In this document: in pieces, positions 50,923 through 59,800 of the stretch | Position numbering within the stretch: position 1 is the first letter of the stretch | How the letters are laid out: every line of letters starts with the position of its first letter | DNA from: Microbacterium invictum | GTDB taxonomy: Bacteria > Actinomycetota > Actinomycetes > Actinomycetales > Microbacteriaceae | Direction of reading: 5' to 3' | Length of the DNA stretch: 64,000 nucleotides | NCBI RefSeq assembly: GCF_034421375.1 | Contig: NZ_CP139779.1 | Location: 3,224,001-3,288,000, forward strand | Notes under the pieces: model-generated | What the model saw: only the letters and a program-made list of their open reading frames with translations | The model's database searches: none | Told to the model about the DNA's origin: nothing | Translations under genes and position numbers: made by a program

Positions 50923-52025
50923 GCGGATGCTCCTTCGGTGGTGGGAAGCCAGGCCGCGAGCTGAGACCTCGCCTCGGTGAGATCGGTGGTCATGCGAGAC
51001 CCCGCGTCGGCTGCGGCGGAGCGTTGCACGGCCTGCTCGTCGCGGATGATGTCGAACGGGCTCTGCCAGGAGTTCCAGTGCCAGCCCTCGTACTCGCTGG
51101 AGATCGCGCCGTTGTAGCCGTTCTCCACCAGCAGTCGGATCAGGTCGCGCACCGGAACGGACGGTTCCTCGTGATCCTCGTCGATCCCGAAGAACTTCCC
51201 GTGCACATGGCGGATCCAGGGGAAGATCTCGAGCCAGTCATCCACTCGTGCCGGTCCGAAGAGGCCGGTGGCGTTGATGCCCATGTCGATCCCGAGGTCC
51301 GGGCGACCGTGCTGCGCGGCCAACCCGATGAAGCGGCCGAAGCGCTGGCCGTGCTCCGCCTGGTCGGCGGGCGGGCCCTGCCGGTAGAACTCCTCCCAGA
51401 GCCCTGTGGCGGCAGCCAGCAACTCCTCCGACGCGCCGCGGCGCCGATAGGCCTCGATCAGCGAGGGCGCGAAGCCCGACACCGTCGCGCCCCAGTCCAT
51501 CGTGAAGCCGAGGAACGGCGACCCGACCTTCTCGTATCGGTCGCGGAGCGCCAGGATGCGCGGGTGCGACGCGTACTGGTCGGCGTGCACCTCGAGCGCG
51601 AGCGTGACGCCGTATTCCTCCGCAATGGGGGCGAGGGCCTCCATCGAATCGGGCGTGATCGAGATCTGCACGCGCGCAATGGGGAAGCCGAGCTTGGCCG
51701 CGGCGGCGATCTGCCGGCGCATGTACTCCAGCAGCTCGTCCTGAGTGAGAAGGCGATCCCGGTGGATGCCGATGTCGGCGTTCACCGCGAGCGAGGTCTG
51801 CATGAGCCCGACCTCGGCGACGAGGTCGGTGAACCAGCCGGCGAAGTGGTCGTCGATCTCAGGGAAGCCGCGGAAGCTCGAGAAGCCGATGACCTCCAGG
51901 CCCGGGCCGAAACCCTCGGCCGCGGTCTTGCGGATGAGCTGCTCGAGGTCGTACTCGCGACCGTGGAAGGCGCGGGTGAAGCTGTAGAGCGTGACGCCCT
52001 GAATGGGGGTGCCGAGAGTGGTCAT
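50919..52025 (-). CDS. C-glycoside deglycosidase alpha-subunit-like TIM barrel (copy 4)
   Basis: 368 residues; ATG overlaps the beta gene stop (ATGA). Residues: Glu145-x-His147 (LEVHADQ), Asp177 (FTMDWG), His273 and His275 (HVHGKFFGID) and Glu311 (SSEYEGWHW). It has the same inserted segment as the copy at 49876 (about 183-255), and both share the GFGPGLE/GIGPGVE block near residue 40, so they arose by tandem duplication. Forms a pair with the beta gene at 52022. Two different alpha chains in one operon suggest different substrates (for example 6-C and 8-C glycosides). Confidence 0.84.
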   Translation of the reverse strand: MTTLGTPIQGVTLYSFTRAFHGREYDLEQLIRKTAAEGFGPGLEVIGFSSFRGFPEIDDHFAGWFTDLVAEVGLMQTSLAVNADIGIHRDRLLTQDELLEYMRRQIAAAAKLGFPIARVQISITPDSMEALAPIAEEYGVTLALEVHADQYASHPRILALRDRYEKVGSPFLGFTMDWGATVSGFAPSLIEAYRRRGASEELLAAATGLWEEFYRQGPPADQAEHGQRFGRFIGLAAQHGRPDLGIDMGINATGLFGPARVDDWLEIFPWIRHVHGKFFGIDEDHEEPSVPVRDLIRLLVENGYNGAISSEYEGWHWNSWQSPFDIIRDEQAVQRSAAADAGSRMTTDLTEARSQLAAWLPTTEGASA

Positions 52026-52426
52026 GCCGCGACCGCCTTCCGTACGGACATCGTCTTGGTGTCCTTCTCTTCGATATGCAGCACTTCGTCGGCGCCGATG
52101 ACGATGTAGGGGATGTACAGCACGAGCTCTACCCCGACCGTGTGCTCGCCCTCATCTGTCACGGCGATCTCGCCGGAGAGCACCGCGGAGTCGGTGGGGA
52201 ACCACCACTGCTCCGTGTTCGGCGCGAGCTCCGCGAAGGTGAAGGTCTTGCCGTTCATCTCCCAGCGGAGCGACTCGGTCGGAGCCTCGACGCCGTCGAG
52301 AGTGAGCCTGGCTCCGGCGATGCACGAGGCCGGCAGGGCGCGGTACCACGGCAGACGGACCTCCACCGAGGTGCGGATGCCGTCGGTCGTGAGTGTGCCC
52401 TGTTCGATGATGCGGTCGGGGATCAT
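52022..52426 (-). CDS. C-glycoside deglycosidase beta-subunit-like protein (copy 4)
   Basis: 134 residues from ATG 52426, with AAGGAGG at an ideal distance; the longer frame start at 52462 lacks one. Pattern: RTSVEVRLPWYRALPASCIAGARLTLDGVEAPTESLRWEMNGKTFTFAELAPNTEQWWFP, then GEHTVGVELVLYIPYIVIGADEVLHIEEKDTK. Beta-rich with no charged catalytic signature, as expected for the small subunit of a deglycosidase dimer. It follows the GMC gene by 43 bases, and a candidate 23-bp operator (52486-52508) lies just upstream. Confidence 0.82.
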   Translation of the reverse strand: MIPDRIIEQGTLTTDGIRTSVEVRLPWYRALPASCIAGARLTLDGVEAPTESLRWEMNGKTFTFAELAPNTEQWWFPTDSAVLSGEIAVTDEGEHTVGVELVLYIPYIVIGADEVLHIEEKDTKTMSVRKAVAA

Positions 52427-52469
52427 CGTGGCCTCCTTGCCTCGGCGCTGGACGCCGTGCACGTCTTTG

Positions 52470-54026
52470 TCATGATTCCTGCATTCTATTGTCTTTTTCC
52501 CGCATAAGCAAGAATTCGGTGTCGAGGCGCCGCGCGATGCTGCGCGCGCCGGCCACTGCGAGGGCGACCGAGGTCAGCGTCGGGTTGCACGCCGTCGCGG
52601 TCGGGATGACACCGTTTCCCGCCACGAACAGGCCTTCGACGCCCCAGACCTGACTGTCGGGACCGCAGACGCTCGTGCCGTCATCCGTCGGACCCATGCG
52701 CGTCGTGCCCTGATAGTGCAGCGACGAACCGAGCGGCAGGGTGAAGGGACGACTGTCCAACGGGTCTCCGATGGCCTCCCCCAGCCGCACGATCTCGACA
52801 CGGGCCCGCTCCATGACGTCGTGGTCGCGCTCGGTGAGCCGGTAGTGGATCCGCGGGGCCGGCATGCCGTATCCGTCGCTGGCCTCGTCGGCGAAGTCGA
52901 CGCGGTCATCCGCCTGCAGGTCCTTCGCGCAGAAGAGCCCGAGGCCCACGATCGACCCCGGAACGACGGGGTCGTCTTCGGCGAGCGGGATCGGCGAGGC
53001 ATCCAGCTGCATGATCTGCCCGTGGAAGGGAATGTCGTCGGTGAAGGGCACCCAGCTGACCCCGCTGTACTCCGCAAGCCCCGTGGTCGGCGCGTCGGCA
53101 CCCAGGGTCTCGACACCGCGCAGACGCGAGGCGAAGACGATCTGCGCCTGGTCGTTGAGGTAGCGCCCGAGGGCCTGAGGACGGATGCCCGAGGCCCACA
53201 GCAGCTGCGGGGTGCGCAGCGCGTCGGCGGCCACCACCACGAAGCGGGCTTTCACCTCGTGCGTCTCGTCGGTGCGGAGGTCCCGCACCCGGATGCCGAC
53301 GACTCGGTCGCCCTCCGTGAGCACCCGGGTGACGAGTGAGGAGTCGAACAGCGCGAAGCCGGGATTGTCACGGGTGACCTCGCCCAGCACGACGTCCGAT
53401 CCCGACCACACGAGTCGGCCGTCGTCGCGGCGGTGGGCGGCCAGCGGCATGCGCTGAACCCGGGTCTCGGCGGTGCGGCCCTCGTCGACGGCCACCGCGA
53501 GACGCTCGCGCACGATCGCGCCGAACGGCGCGGCATCGAAGGCGTCGGTGGTGACCCCCAGCAGGCGCTCCGCCTCGGCCAGCAGATCGTCGAGGCCGGG
53601 GAGGAAGGCGATGCGTTCGCTGCCGCCGGGTCTCGGGCAGGCACCGGTCCAGTGGGCCGCCATCCCGCCGACGTTGCTCGACATCGCCGCCACCGGCATC
53701 CCGTCCTCGCCCTCGAAGCGGAAGCCGTCTTCGAGGAGGAAGGTGCCCGGTCGCGCAGCACGGACGCCCGCTTTGGCCTGCCCGGGGTTGGCGACTTTCT
53801 CGCCCCGCGCACCAGGCCCCTCCGAGGCCGCCTGCGCGCGGGCGCGCGCCTCGGGGTCGGCGATGTTCTTCACGTGCGCGCCCGGCGGGTCGGACACGGT
53901 CGGTCCGACCTCGAACATCGCGATGGTGGTTCCCGGCGCCTCCTCGCTGAGGATGCGCGCGTATGCCGCGCCCGTCGGGCCGCTGCCGACGATGGCGACG
54001 TCGACCTCCGAGGGGTACCGCGTCAT
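52470..54026 (-). CDS. GMC oxidoreductase, C-glycoside 3-oxidase type (copy 3)
   Basis: 518 residues; ATG 54026 overlaps the TIM-barrel stop (ATGA). Rossmann GSGPTG at 14-19, NVGGMAAHWTGACP with His125, catalytic His437 (SLHYQG) and Asn481 (CNPT). Nearest relative in the window is copy 2. The motif WTCA of pyranose oxidases is WTGA here. It precedes beta and alpha genes in the same order as the cluster at 40390-43281, and the pairing of oxidase with deglycosidase follows the known two-step C-glycoside pathway (oxidation at C3, then C-C cleavage). Confidence 0.86.
   Translation of the reverse strand: MTRYPSEVDVAIVGSGPTGAAYARILSEEAPGTTIAMFEVGPTVSDPPGAHVKNIADPEARARAQAASEGPGARGEKVANPGQAKAGVRAARPGTFLLEDGFRFEGEDGMPVAAMSSNVGGMAAHWTGACPRPGGSERIAFLPGLDDLLAEAERLLGVTTDAFDAAPFGAIVRERLAVAVDEGRTAETRVQRMPLAAHRRDDGRLVWSGSDVVLGEVTRDNPGFALFDSSLVTRVLTEGDRVVGIRVRDLRTDETHEVKARFVVVAADALRTPQLLWASGIRPQALGRYLNDQAQIVFASRLRGVETLGADAPTTGLAEYSGVSWVPFTDDIPFHGQIMQLDASPIPLAEDDPVVPGSIVGLGLFCAKDLQADDRVDFADEASDGYGMPAPRIHYRLTERDHDVMERARVEIVRLGEAIGDPLDSRPFTLPLGSSLHYQGTTRMGPTDDGTSVCGPDSQVWGVEGLFVAGNGVIPTATACNPTLTSVALAVAGARSIARRLDTEFLLMREKDNRMQES
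52486..52508. promoter_or_regulatory. Degenerate 23-bp inverted repeat (site C) upstream of the beta gene
   Basis: CTATTG, 11 bases, CATAAG; 10 of the 14 consensus positions of the ROK-linked repeat match. It overlaps the last codons of the GMC gene and lies 60-82 bases upstream of the beta gene start (- strand). The T-run inside (TCTTTTTCCC) makes it the most A/T-rich spot nearby. It would allow separate control of the beta-alpha-alpha-NTF2-beta-Gfo block. Confidence 0.4.
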
Positions 54027-54817
54027 GCCGTTGCCGCCAGGTCTCGGATGAGGGCGACGGACGCCGCGGACGCGACGGTGGGGTAGTACTCCAGGCCGAT
54101 CGGGCCGTCGTATCCCGACGCGCGCAGGATGCCGAGGCGCTCGGCCCAGTCGAGGGAGCCGGCGCCGGGCTCGCCTCGTCCGGGGGCGTCCGCCAGCTGC
54201 ACGTAGGCCACGAGGTCGCCCGCGTTCGCGAGCTCCGCGGCCATGTCCTCGCCCTCCACGGCCGAGTGGTAGATGTCGTACAGCACGCCGAAGAAGGGCG
54301 AGTCGACGCCCCGGGCGACGTACACCGCCTCGGCGGTGCGGTCCAGCAGCGAACCGGGATGATCGACGCGGACATTCACCGGCTCGAGCGCGAGGGTGAT
54401 CCCCGACCCGTCGATCTGGGCGATCGCCTTCTGGTAGATCTCGATGAGCTTGTCCAGCTGCACCTGGCGCTTCCATCCGCCGAACCCGGTGCCGCTGCCC
54501 ACGACGATGCGCGGGCAACCCAGATCCTGAGCGATGGCAACACCCTCGTCGAGCTTGCGGAAGAACTCCGAGTGGTCCCACGGCGGGATCATGAACTGGG
54601 TCCGGGGCTCGGACAGCTGCGCAGTGAGCTGCGTGCCGGTCTCCTCCAGAGCCGCCTTCAGCGCCGGCAGGTCCTTCGGCTGCGCCGGGGCGTCAGCGCC
54701 GGTGGGGCCCCACATCTCCACCGCGGTGAACCCGGCGCCGGCAGCGGCGCGGACGCGGTCGTGGTAGTCGCCGGCCTCGGTGAAGAGGAGTTCGATGTTG
54801 GGTGCCAGTTGGTACAT
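54023..54817 (-). CDS. Hydroxypyruvate isomerase-like TIM barrel
   Basis: 264 residues from ATG 54817. Short xylose-isomerase-like barrel: LAPNIELLFTEAGDYHDRVRAAAGAGFTAVEMWGP at the start, Glu145 (LALEPVN), Asp181 (LYDIYHS), VQLADAPGRGEPGAGSLDW, and Glu243 (GLEYYP). The LxDxPGRxEPGxGxxxW motif is that of the hydroxypyruvate isomerase (Hyi/OtnI) branch, which acts on small hydroxy-keto acids and keto-sugar products. It follows the permease gene by 99 bases and overlaps the GMC start. Probably downstream metabolism of the keto-sugar. Confidence 0.85.
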   Translation of the reverse strand: MYQLAPNIELLFTEAGDYHDRVRAAAGAGFTAVEMWGPTGADAPAQPKDLPALKAALEETGTQLTAQLSEPRTQFMIPPWDHSEFFRKLDEGVAIAQDLGCPRIVVGSGTGFGGWKRQVQLDKLIEIYQKAIAQIDGSGITLALEPVNVRVDHPGSLLDRTAEAVYVARGVDSPFFGVLYDIYHSAVEGEDMAAELANAGDLVAYVQLADAPGRGEPGAGSLDWAERLGILRASGYDGPIGLEYYPTVASAASVALIRDLAATA

Positions 54818-54916
54818 GACGTCTCCGATGTCGGTGTTGATGAACGAGGTGGGCGACGTGCAGCGGGCGTCCACCCTCTGCTCGACGATCCGGCCGCCCC
54901 CGAATCGGTGCGGGCC

Positions 54917-55753
54917 TCAGCCCTTCAGCCCTCCCGCGAAGCCCTGGATGAAGCGCTTCTGGGCGAACATGTAGAACGCCAGGATCGGGATCATCGAGAT
55001 GATCACGACGGCGAAGATCTTGTTCCACGCCGAGACCAGACCGCCCACGTACGTGTACATGGCCACCGGGAGCGTCTGAGTGGTGGTGCCGCCGAGGAAG
55101 ATCAGCGAGTTGAAGAAGTCGTTCCAGATGATGAGGCCGGTCAGGATCGCCACCGTGCCGGTCGCGGGCGCCATGAGCGGCAGCACCACCCGGAAGAAGG
55201 CCTGGGTGGGCGAGGCGCCGTCGATGACGGCCGCCTCCTCGTACTCGGTCGAAAGTCCCCGGAAGAAGCTGGCGTAGAGGAAGACCGACAGCGGCAGGAG
55301 GATTCCCGTCCACAGCAGGACCATGCCGATCACCGACCCGGTGAGACCGACGCTGCGGGCGCCGATGTACAGGGGAACCGTGCCCAGCTGCGCGGGGAGG
55401 ATGATCGCGATCAGCACGAGGTAGTAGGTCAGGGTCGTCCACGTGCGCGTGCGTCGGGCGATGACGTAGGCCGAGACCGATCCGAAGAGCACGAGCAGGA
55501 AGATCGAGCCCGCCGTGATGAGGGCGCTGTTGACGATACTGAGGGGGATGCTGTTGCGCCCGGTCGTGGTGAGCACCTCGACGAAGGCGCCGATCGTCGG
55601 CGCGGTCGGTGGCGCGACGGCGCTGGAGGTCAGGGCCTCCTGGTCGGACTTCAGCGAGGTCATGATGAGGATCCAGAAGGGGAGGAGCCCGAGGAGGGTC
55701 ACCACCCAGACGAAGACCTCGCGCACCGCGGTGAGCTTGGTGTAGCGGAACAT
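54917..55753 (-). CDS. Carbohydrate ABC transporter permease (MalG type)
   Basis: 278 residues, six hydrophobic segments. The cytoplasmic EAA loop reads EYEEAAVIDGASPTQAFFRVVLPLMAP at about 178-204, which docks with the ATPase. The C-terminus FAQKRFIQGFAGGLKG is the conserved tail of MalG-type (CUT1) permeases. It follows the MalF-type gene by 3 bases. No ATPase gene occurs in the window; CUT1 systems of Actinobacteria often share one MsmK-type ATPase encoded elsewhere. Confidence 0.93.
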   Translation of the reverse strand: MFRYTKLTAVREVFVWVVTLLGLLPFWILIMTSLKSDQEALTSSAVAPPTAPTIGAFVEVLTTTGRNSIPLSIVNSALITAGSIFLLVLFGSVSAYVIARRTRTWTTLTYYLVLIAIILPAQLGTVPLYIGARSVGLTGSVIGMVLLWTGILLPLSVFLYASFFRGLSTEYEEAAVIDGASPTQAFFRVVLPLMAPATGTVAILTGLIIWNDFFNSLIFLGGTTTQTLPVAMYTYVGGLVSAWNKIFAVVIISMIPILAFYMFAQKRFIQGFAGGLKG

Positions 55754-55756
55754 GTC

Positions 55757-56719
55757 TCAGGCCTTTCCGACCGAGCGGTCGCGGGTGAGCCACTGCTGGA
55801 AGATGGCGAAGACGAGGATGATGACGGTGAGGACGAGTGCGAGGGCCGACCCGAACCCGAACTGACCGAGCGAGAACGCCTGCTTGTACACCTGGGTGGC
55901 GAGGGTCTCGGTGACCCCCGCCGGACCGCCGCCGGTGAGGGCGAGGATCTGGTCGAACACCCGGAGTCCCTGGATGATGCCGAGGGTCGTCGCGATCGCG
56001 ATCGAGGGACGGATGGCCGGCGCCACGACGTGCCAGAAGCGCTGCCAGAGGTTCGCCCCGTCGAGGGCCGCCGCCTCTTCGACCTCGACCGGCACCGACG
56101 CGAGCCCGGCGAGGTAGATGACCATCGTGAAGCCGGTCTGCTGCCAGACGATGACGATGAGGATCGCCCAGATCGAGAAGGTGGGGTCGGCCAGCCAGAC
56201 CTTCTGGAAGGACTGCAGGCCGATGAGCCCGAGGAAGTCGTTGAGCGGTCCGTCGAACTGGAAGATGAACTTCCACACGTACGACACCGCCAGCGGGCTG
56301 AGGACGACCGGCATGAACAGAAGGGTCCGCAGAATGTAGCGGGTCTTCAGCATGCGGTTGATGGCGAGGGCGTATAGGAGCCCCAGGACGTTCGTCAGCA
56401 CGACCGAGCCGATCGCGAGGAACAGCGTGTTCCAGACGGAGCCGAGCAGGAGCGGGTCGCTGAAGATCCGGACGAAGTTGTCGACGCCGATGAACTGCCA
56501 GTCACCCAGTCCCGTCCAGTCGGTGAAGGCGAAGAAGCCGCCCGTGAGGGTGGCGACGTAGTGCACGCCGATCACGAGGACGATGGCCGGGAGCGCCCAC
56601 CACCAGTGGCCGTAGCTGATGAGCGCCCGGCGGCCCTTGATCCGGGTGCTCGCTCGGCGGTTCTTCGGCGGCACGGTCACCGCCCGGGTGCTCTGGTCGT
56701 CCTGCATCGTCGCTGTCAT
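55757..56719 (-). CDS. Sugar ABC transporter permease (MalF type)
   Basis: 320 residues from ATG 56719 (AGGTCAGGG upstream); a frame start at 56746 and ATG 56707 are alternatives. Basic N-terminus, first membrane helix at about 36-58, EAA loop VEVEEAAALDGANLWQRFWHVVAPAIRP at about 210-237, six segments in all. First gene of the long - strand run and divergent from GH106. With the MalG-type partner and the binding proteins at 37814 or 60214 it would import a glycoside or oligosaccharide. Confidence 0.93.
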   Translation of the reverse strand: MTATMQDDQSTRAVTVPPKNRRASTRIKGRRALISYGHWWWALPAIVLVIGVHYVATLTGGFFAFTDWTGLGDWQFIGVDNFVRIFSDPLLLGSVWNTLFLAIGSVVLTNVLGLLYALAINRMLKTRYILRTLLFMPVVLSPLAVSYVWKFIFQFDGPLNDFLGLIGLQSFQKVWLADPTFSIWAILIVIVWQQTGFTMVIYLAGLASVPVEVEEAAALDGANLWQRFWHVVAPAIRPSIAIATTLGIIQGLRVFDQILALTGGGPAGVTETLATQVYKQAFSLGQFGFGSALALVLTVIILVFAIFQQWLTRDRSVGKA

Positions 56720-56889
56720 TCGCCCTGACCTCGTCGTCGTCTGCACGCCCGCGGCAGTTCGGGGCGCTCTGAGTTCAGGATCACACGCTTGCGTCGAAAC
56801 CGCACATTAGTCTTTGCGATATCGGATATAAGTGGGCGCGAGGCGCCGGAGGGTGCCGCCGAGGCCCGACACGATGGCAGGATCGGCGC
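56720..56889. promoter_or_regulatory. Divergent promoter region between the ABC permease operon and GH106
   Basis: 170 bases with the only A/T-rich stretch of the area at about 56804-56834. It contains the palindrome CGATATCG (56817-56824) flanked by CACATTAGTCTTT and GATATAAGTGG. TATAAG (56827-56832) could be a -10 for the + strand, and TAATGT read on the other strand a -10 for the permease operon. No full copy of the 23-bp ROK-linked repeat was found; CTTTG...ATAAG (56812-56832) resembles it with two bases missing. Confidence 0.4.
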
Positions 56890-59800
56890 GTGCTCCCGCC
56901 CGCCGACGATGCCGTCGCCCGCCTCCGCCGGGTCTTCCTCGACCCACCCGACGAGGCTCGCCCGCGCGTCTGGTGGCACTGGATGGACGGGAACGTCGAC
57001 ATCCCGGGGCTTCGTGCCGACCTCGACTGGTTGCACGAGGTGGGGATCCGAGGGGTGCAGATCTTCGACGGTGGCATGGGCCTCCCGCTCGTCGTTCCCG
57101 CACCGGTGCGGCCCGGAACCCGCGCGTGGGACGACGCGATGACCGCAGCGACCTCGCACGCCCGCGCACTCGGTCTCGAGGTCGCCGTCACGACGTCATC
57201 GGGGTGGAGCGCCTCGGGCGGGCCCTGGGTGGCGCCGGCCGACGCGATGAAGAAGGTCGTGTGGTCGGACGCGACCCTCGTGGGCGGCGCGCGAATCCGA
57301 CTCCCCCTCCCGCCGCTCCCCACCGCGGTGGGCGCCTACCAGGATGTGGGAGAGGATGACCCCGCGCGACGGTTCACGGCGCAATGGCGGGTCGTCGGGG
57401 TGCCGGACGATCCCGCGCGCCGCCCGCTGGAGCCCGACGACGTCGAATGCGTCCCCGACGGCGAAGGTTCGCCGTCGACCCTCACCGACGGCTCGTTCGC
57501 CGCCGGCCTCCGGCTCCCCCGCGACCCCGATCGCCCCTCGGAGGCGACCGTCCTCCAACGATTCGCCGAGCCGGTCACGGTGCGCTCCGTCGTGGTGGGG
57601 CTTCCCGGCCCGCGCGGTTTCGGAGCCGCGCCGCCGGCGCGCGCATCGCTCGAGGCCGAGTCGGCGGATGGCGGCTGGGTCGAGGTGGCCGAGCTCGTCG
57701 ACACGAAGGCTCCCGTGCGCTCGGCGTCCTTCGCCCCGGTGACCTCCCGCGCGTTCCGGCTGCGACTCGCCGGACTCCCGGCCTCCGCGGCGCTGCCACC
57801 GATGGCCGACGGGCTCGCGACACCGCCCGTGCTGCGCCCCGCCCGGAGGTTCGAGGTCACCGAGTTCGCGCTCTTCACGGCGTCGCGGGTGCACGCGGGC
57901 GAGGCGAAGGCGGGCTTCGGCGTGGCATCCGACTACTACGCCCTCGACTCGCCCGAGGCGACGGCCGGAGCGATCGATCCCGCGAGCGTGATCGACCTCA
58001 CCGGTCACGTGCGCGGCGGCATCCTGGAGTGGACTCCGCCGCCCGGACGATGGCGGATCCTGCGGCTCGGGGCCTCGACGACCGCCGCGGTCAACGGCCC
58101 GGCACTCCCCGATGCGACGGGCCCCGAAGTCGACAAGCTCGACGCGAAGCGGGTGCGCACCTATCTCGACGCCCATCTGGCGCGATTCGCCGGGCCGGCC
58201 GAGGGATCGGTCTCGGCCCTCGTCAGCGACAGCATCGAGGCGGGGCTGCAGAACTGGACCGACGCCATCGCGGAGGAGTTCGCCGCGCGCCGTGGCTACG
58301 ACCCGACGCCGTGGCTGCCCTGCCTCCTCGGCTGGGTGGTCGGCGACGCGGCGAGCGCCGACGGCTTCCTCTTCGACTACCGGCGGACTCTCGCCGAACT
58401 CCTCGCGGAGAATTACTACGGCACGCTCGCCGAGGTCGCGCATCGGCGCGCGTGGACCCTCTACGCCGAGGCCCTCGAAGATGGGCGTCCGCAGCTGGGC
58501 GATGACCTGGCCATGCGGGCGGGAGCCGACGTCCCCATGGGGGCGATGTGGACCTTCGCCCCCGAGAAGGGCCCGCGGCCGACGTACGTCGCCGATCTGC
58601 GGGGCGCCGCGTCGGTGGCGCACGTCTACGGGGCCGCGCGCACCGGGTCGGAGGCGTTCACCGCCTTCGAGGATCCGTGGACGGCGACGCCGGGGACCCT
58701 CAAGCACGTCGCGGATCTGCAGCTCACCCTCGGGGTCACCCGATTCTGCATCCACTCCTCTCCGCACCAGCCGTCCTCGGTGCCGGCCCCGGGCATGGCC
58801 CTGGCCCCGTTCCTCGGACAGACCTTCTCGCGGAGCGAGACGTGGGCCTCGATGGCCAGGCCCTGGATCGACTACCTGGCGCGATGCTCCACGCTGCTCG
58901 CCGAGGGCGAGCCGGTCGTGGACATCGCGGTGTTCGTGGGCGAGGAGGCACCGGTGACCGGGCTCTTCGGCGACGAGCCGGATGACTCGGTGCCGCCGGG
59001 GTACGGGTTCGACTACGTCGGCGCCGATGCCCTCGAGCAGGTCCTCGACGTGGCGGAGGGGCGCGTCACCGCGCGCGGTGCCTCGTATGCCGCCCTCGCC
59101 CTCGGCGGCTCCTCGCATCGGATGACCCTCCGCGCTCTGACGCACATCGAGCGCCTCCTCGCCGCCGGGGCGACCGTCATCGGACGGGCGCCGGAGTCGT
59201 CGCCGTCTCTCGGTGACGACCCCCGGGCCTTCGCCGCCGCCCGAGACCGGATCTGGGGGTCGGATCACGGCGGACGCCTCGTGGTGACATCCGATCTGGC
59301 TGGTGCCCTCCCGACGCTCGGGATCGCCCCCGCCGTCGACGTCGGCGACCCGTCCCTCCGCACCGTTTCGCGTCGGATCGACGGGCGCCTGGTGACCTTC
59401 GTCGCGAATCCCCGTGACACCCCCGCGAGCACGACGGTGTCGATGGGAGGCGCGGCCCGGATCGCCCGGTGGGACCCGGTGACGACCGTCGAGGTCGGGC
59501 TCGAGGCCGTATCGAGCGCCGAGCCGGGGGTCTTCGCCCTGGAGCTCGACCCCTTCGGATCCGCCTTCCTCGTCGCGGACGTCGCCGCCCCCGCGACCGC
59601 TGTCGGCGGGGAGCGGGTGGTCGGCCTCGCCGGCCCCTGGCGGTCCACGCTCCCCGGATTCGACCCGTGGGAGACCGCCGGTGAGCCCGCGATGTGGACG
59701 GGTGACCCCCGGCGGGCGGGGTTCTCGGGGGTGGGCGTGTACGACACGACGTTCACCCTCACCGAGACCGACCTCGCGGGGCGTGTGCGCCTGCAGTTCG

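Noticed and set aside
54818..54874. Upstream in-frame extension of the hydroxypyruvate-isomerase-like gene to 54874
   Set aside because: The added residues do not resemble the family start, whereas MYQLAPNIELLF at 54817 does.
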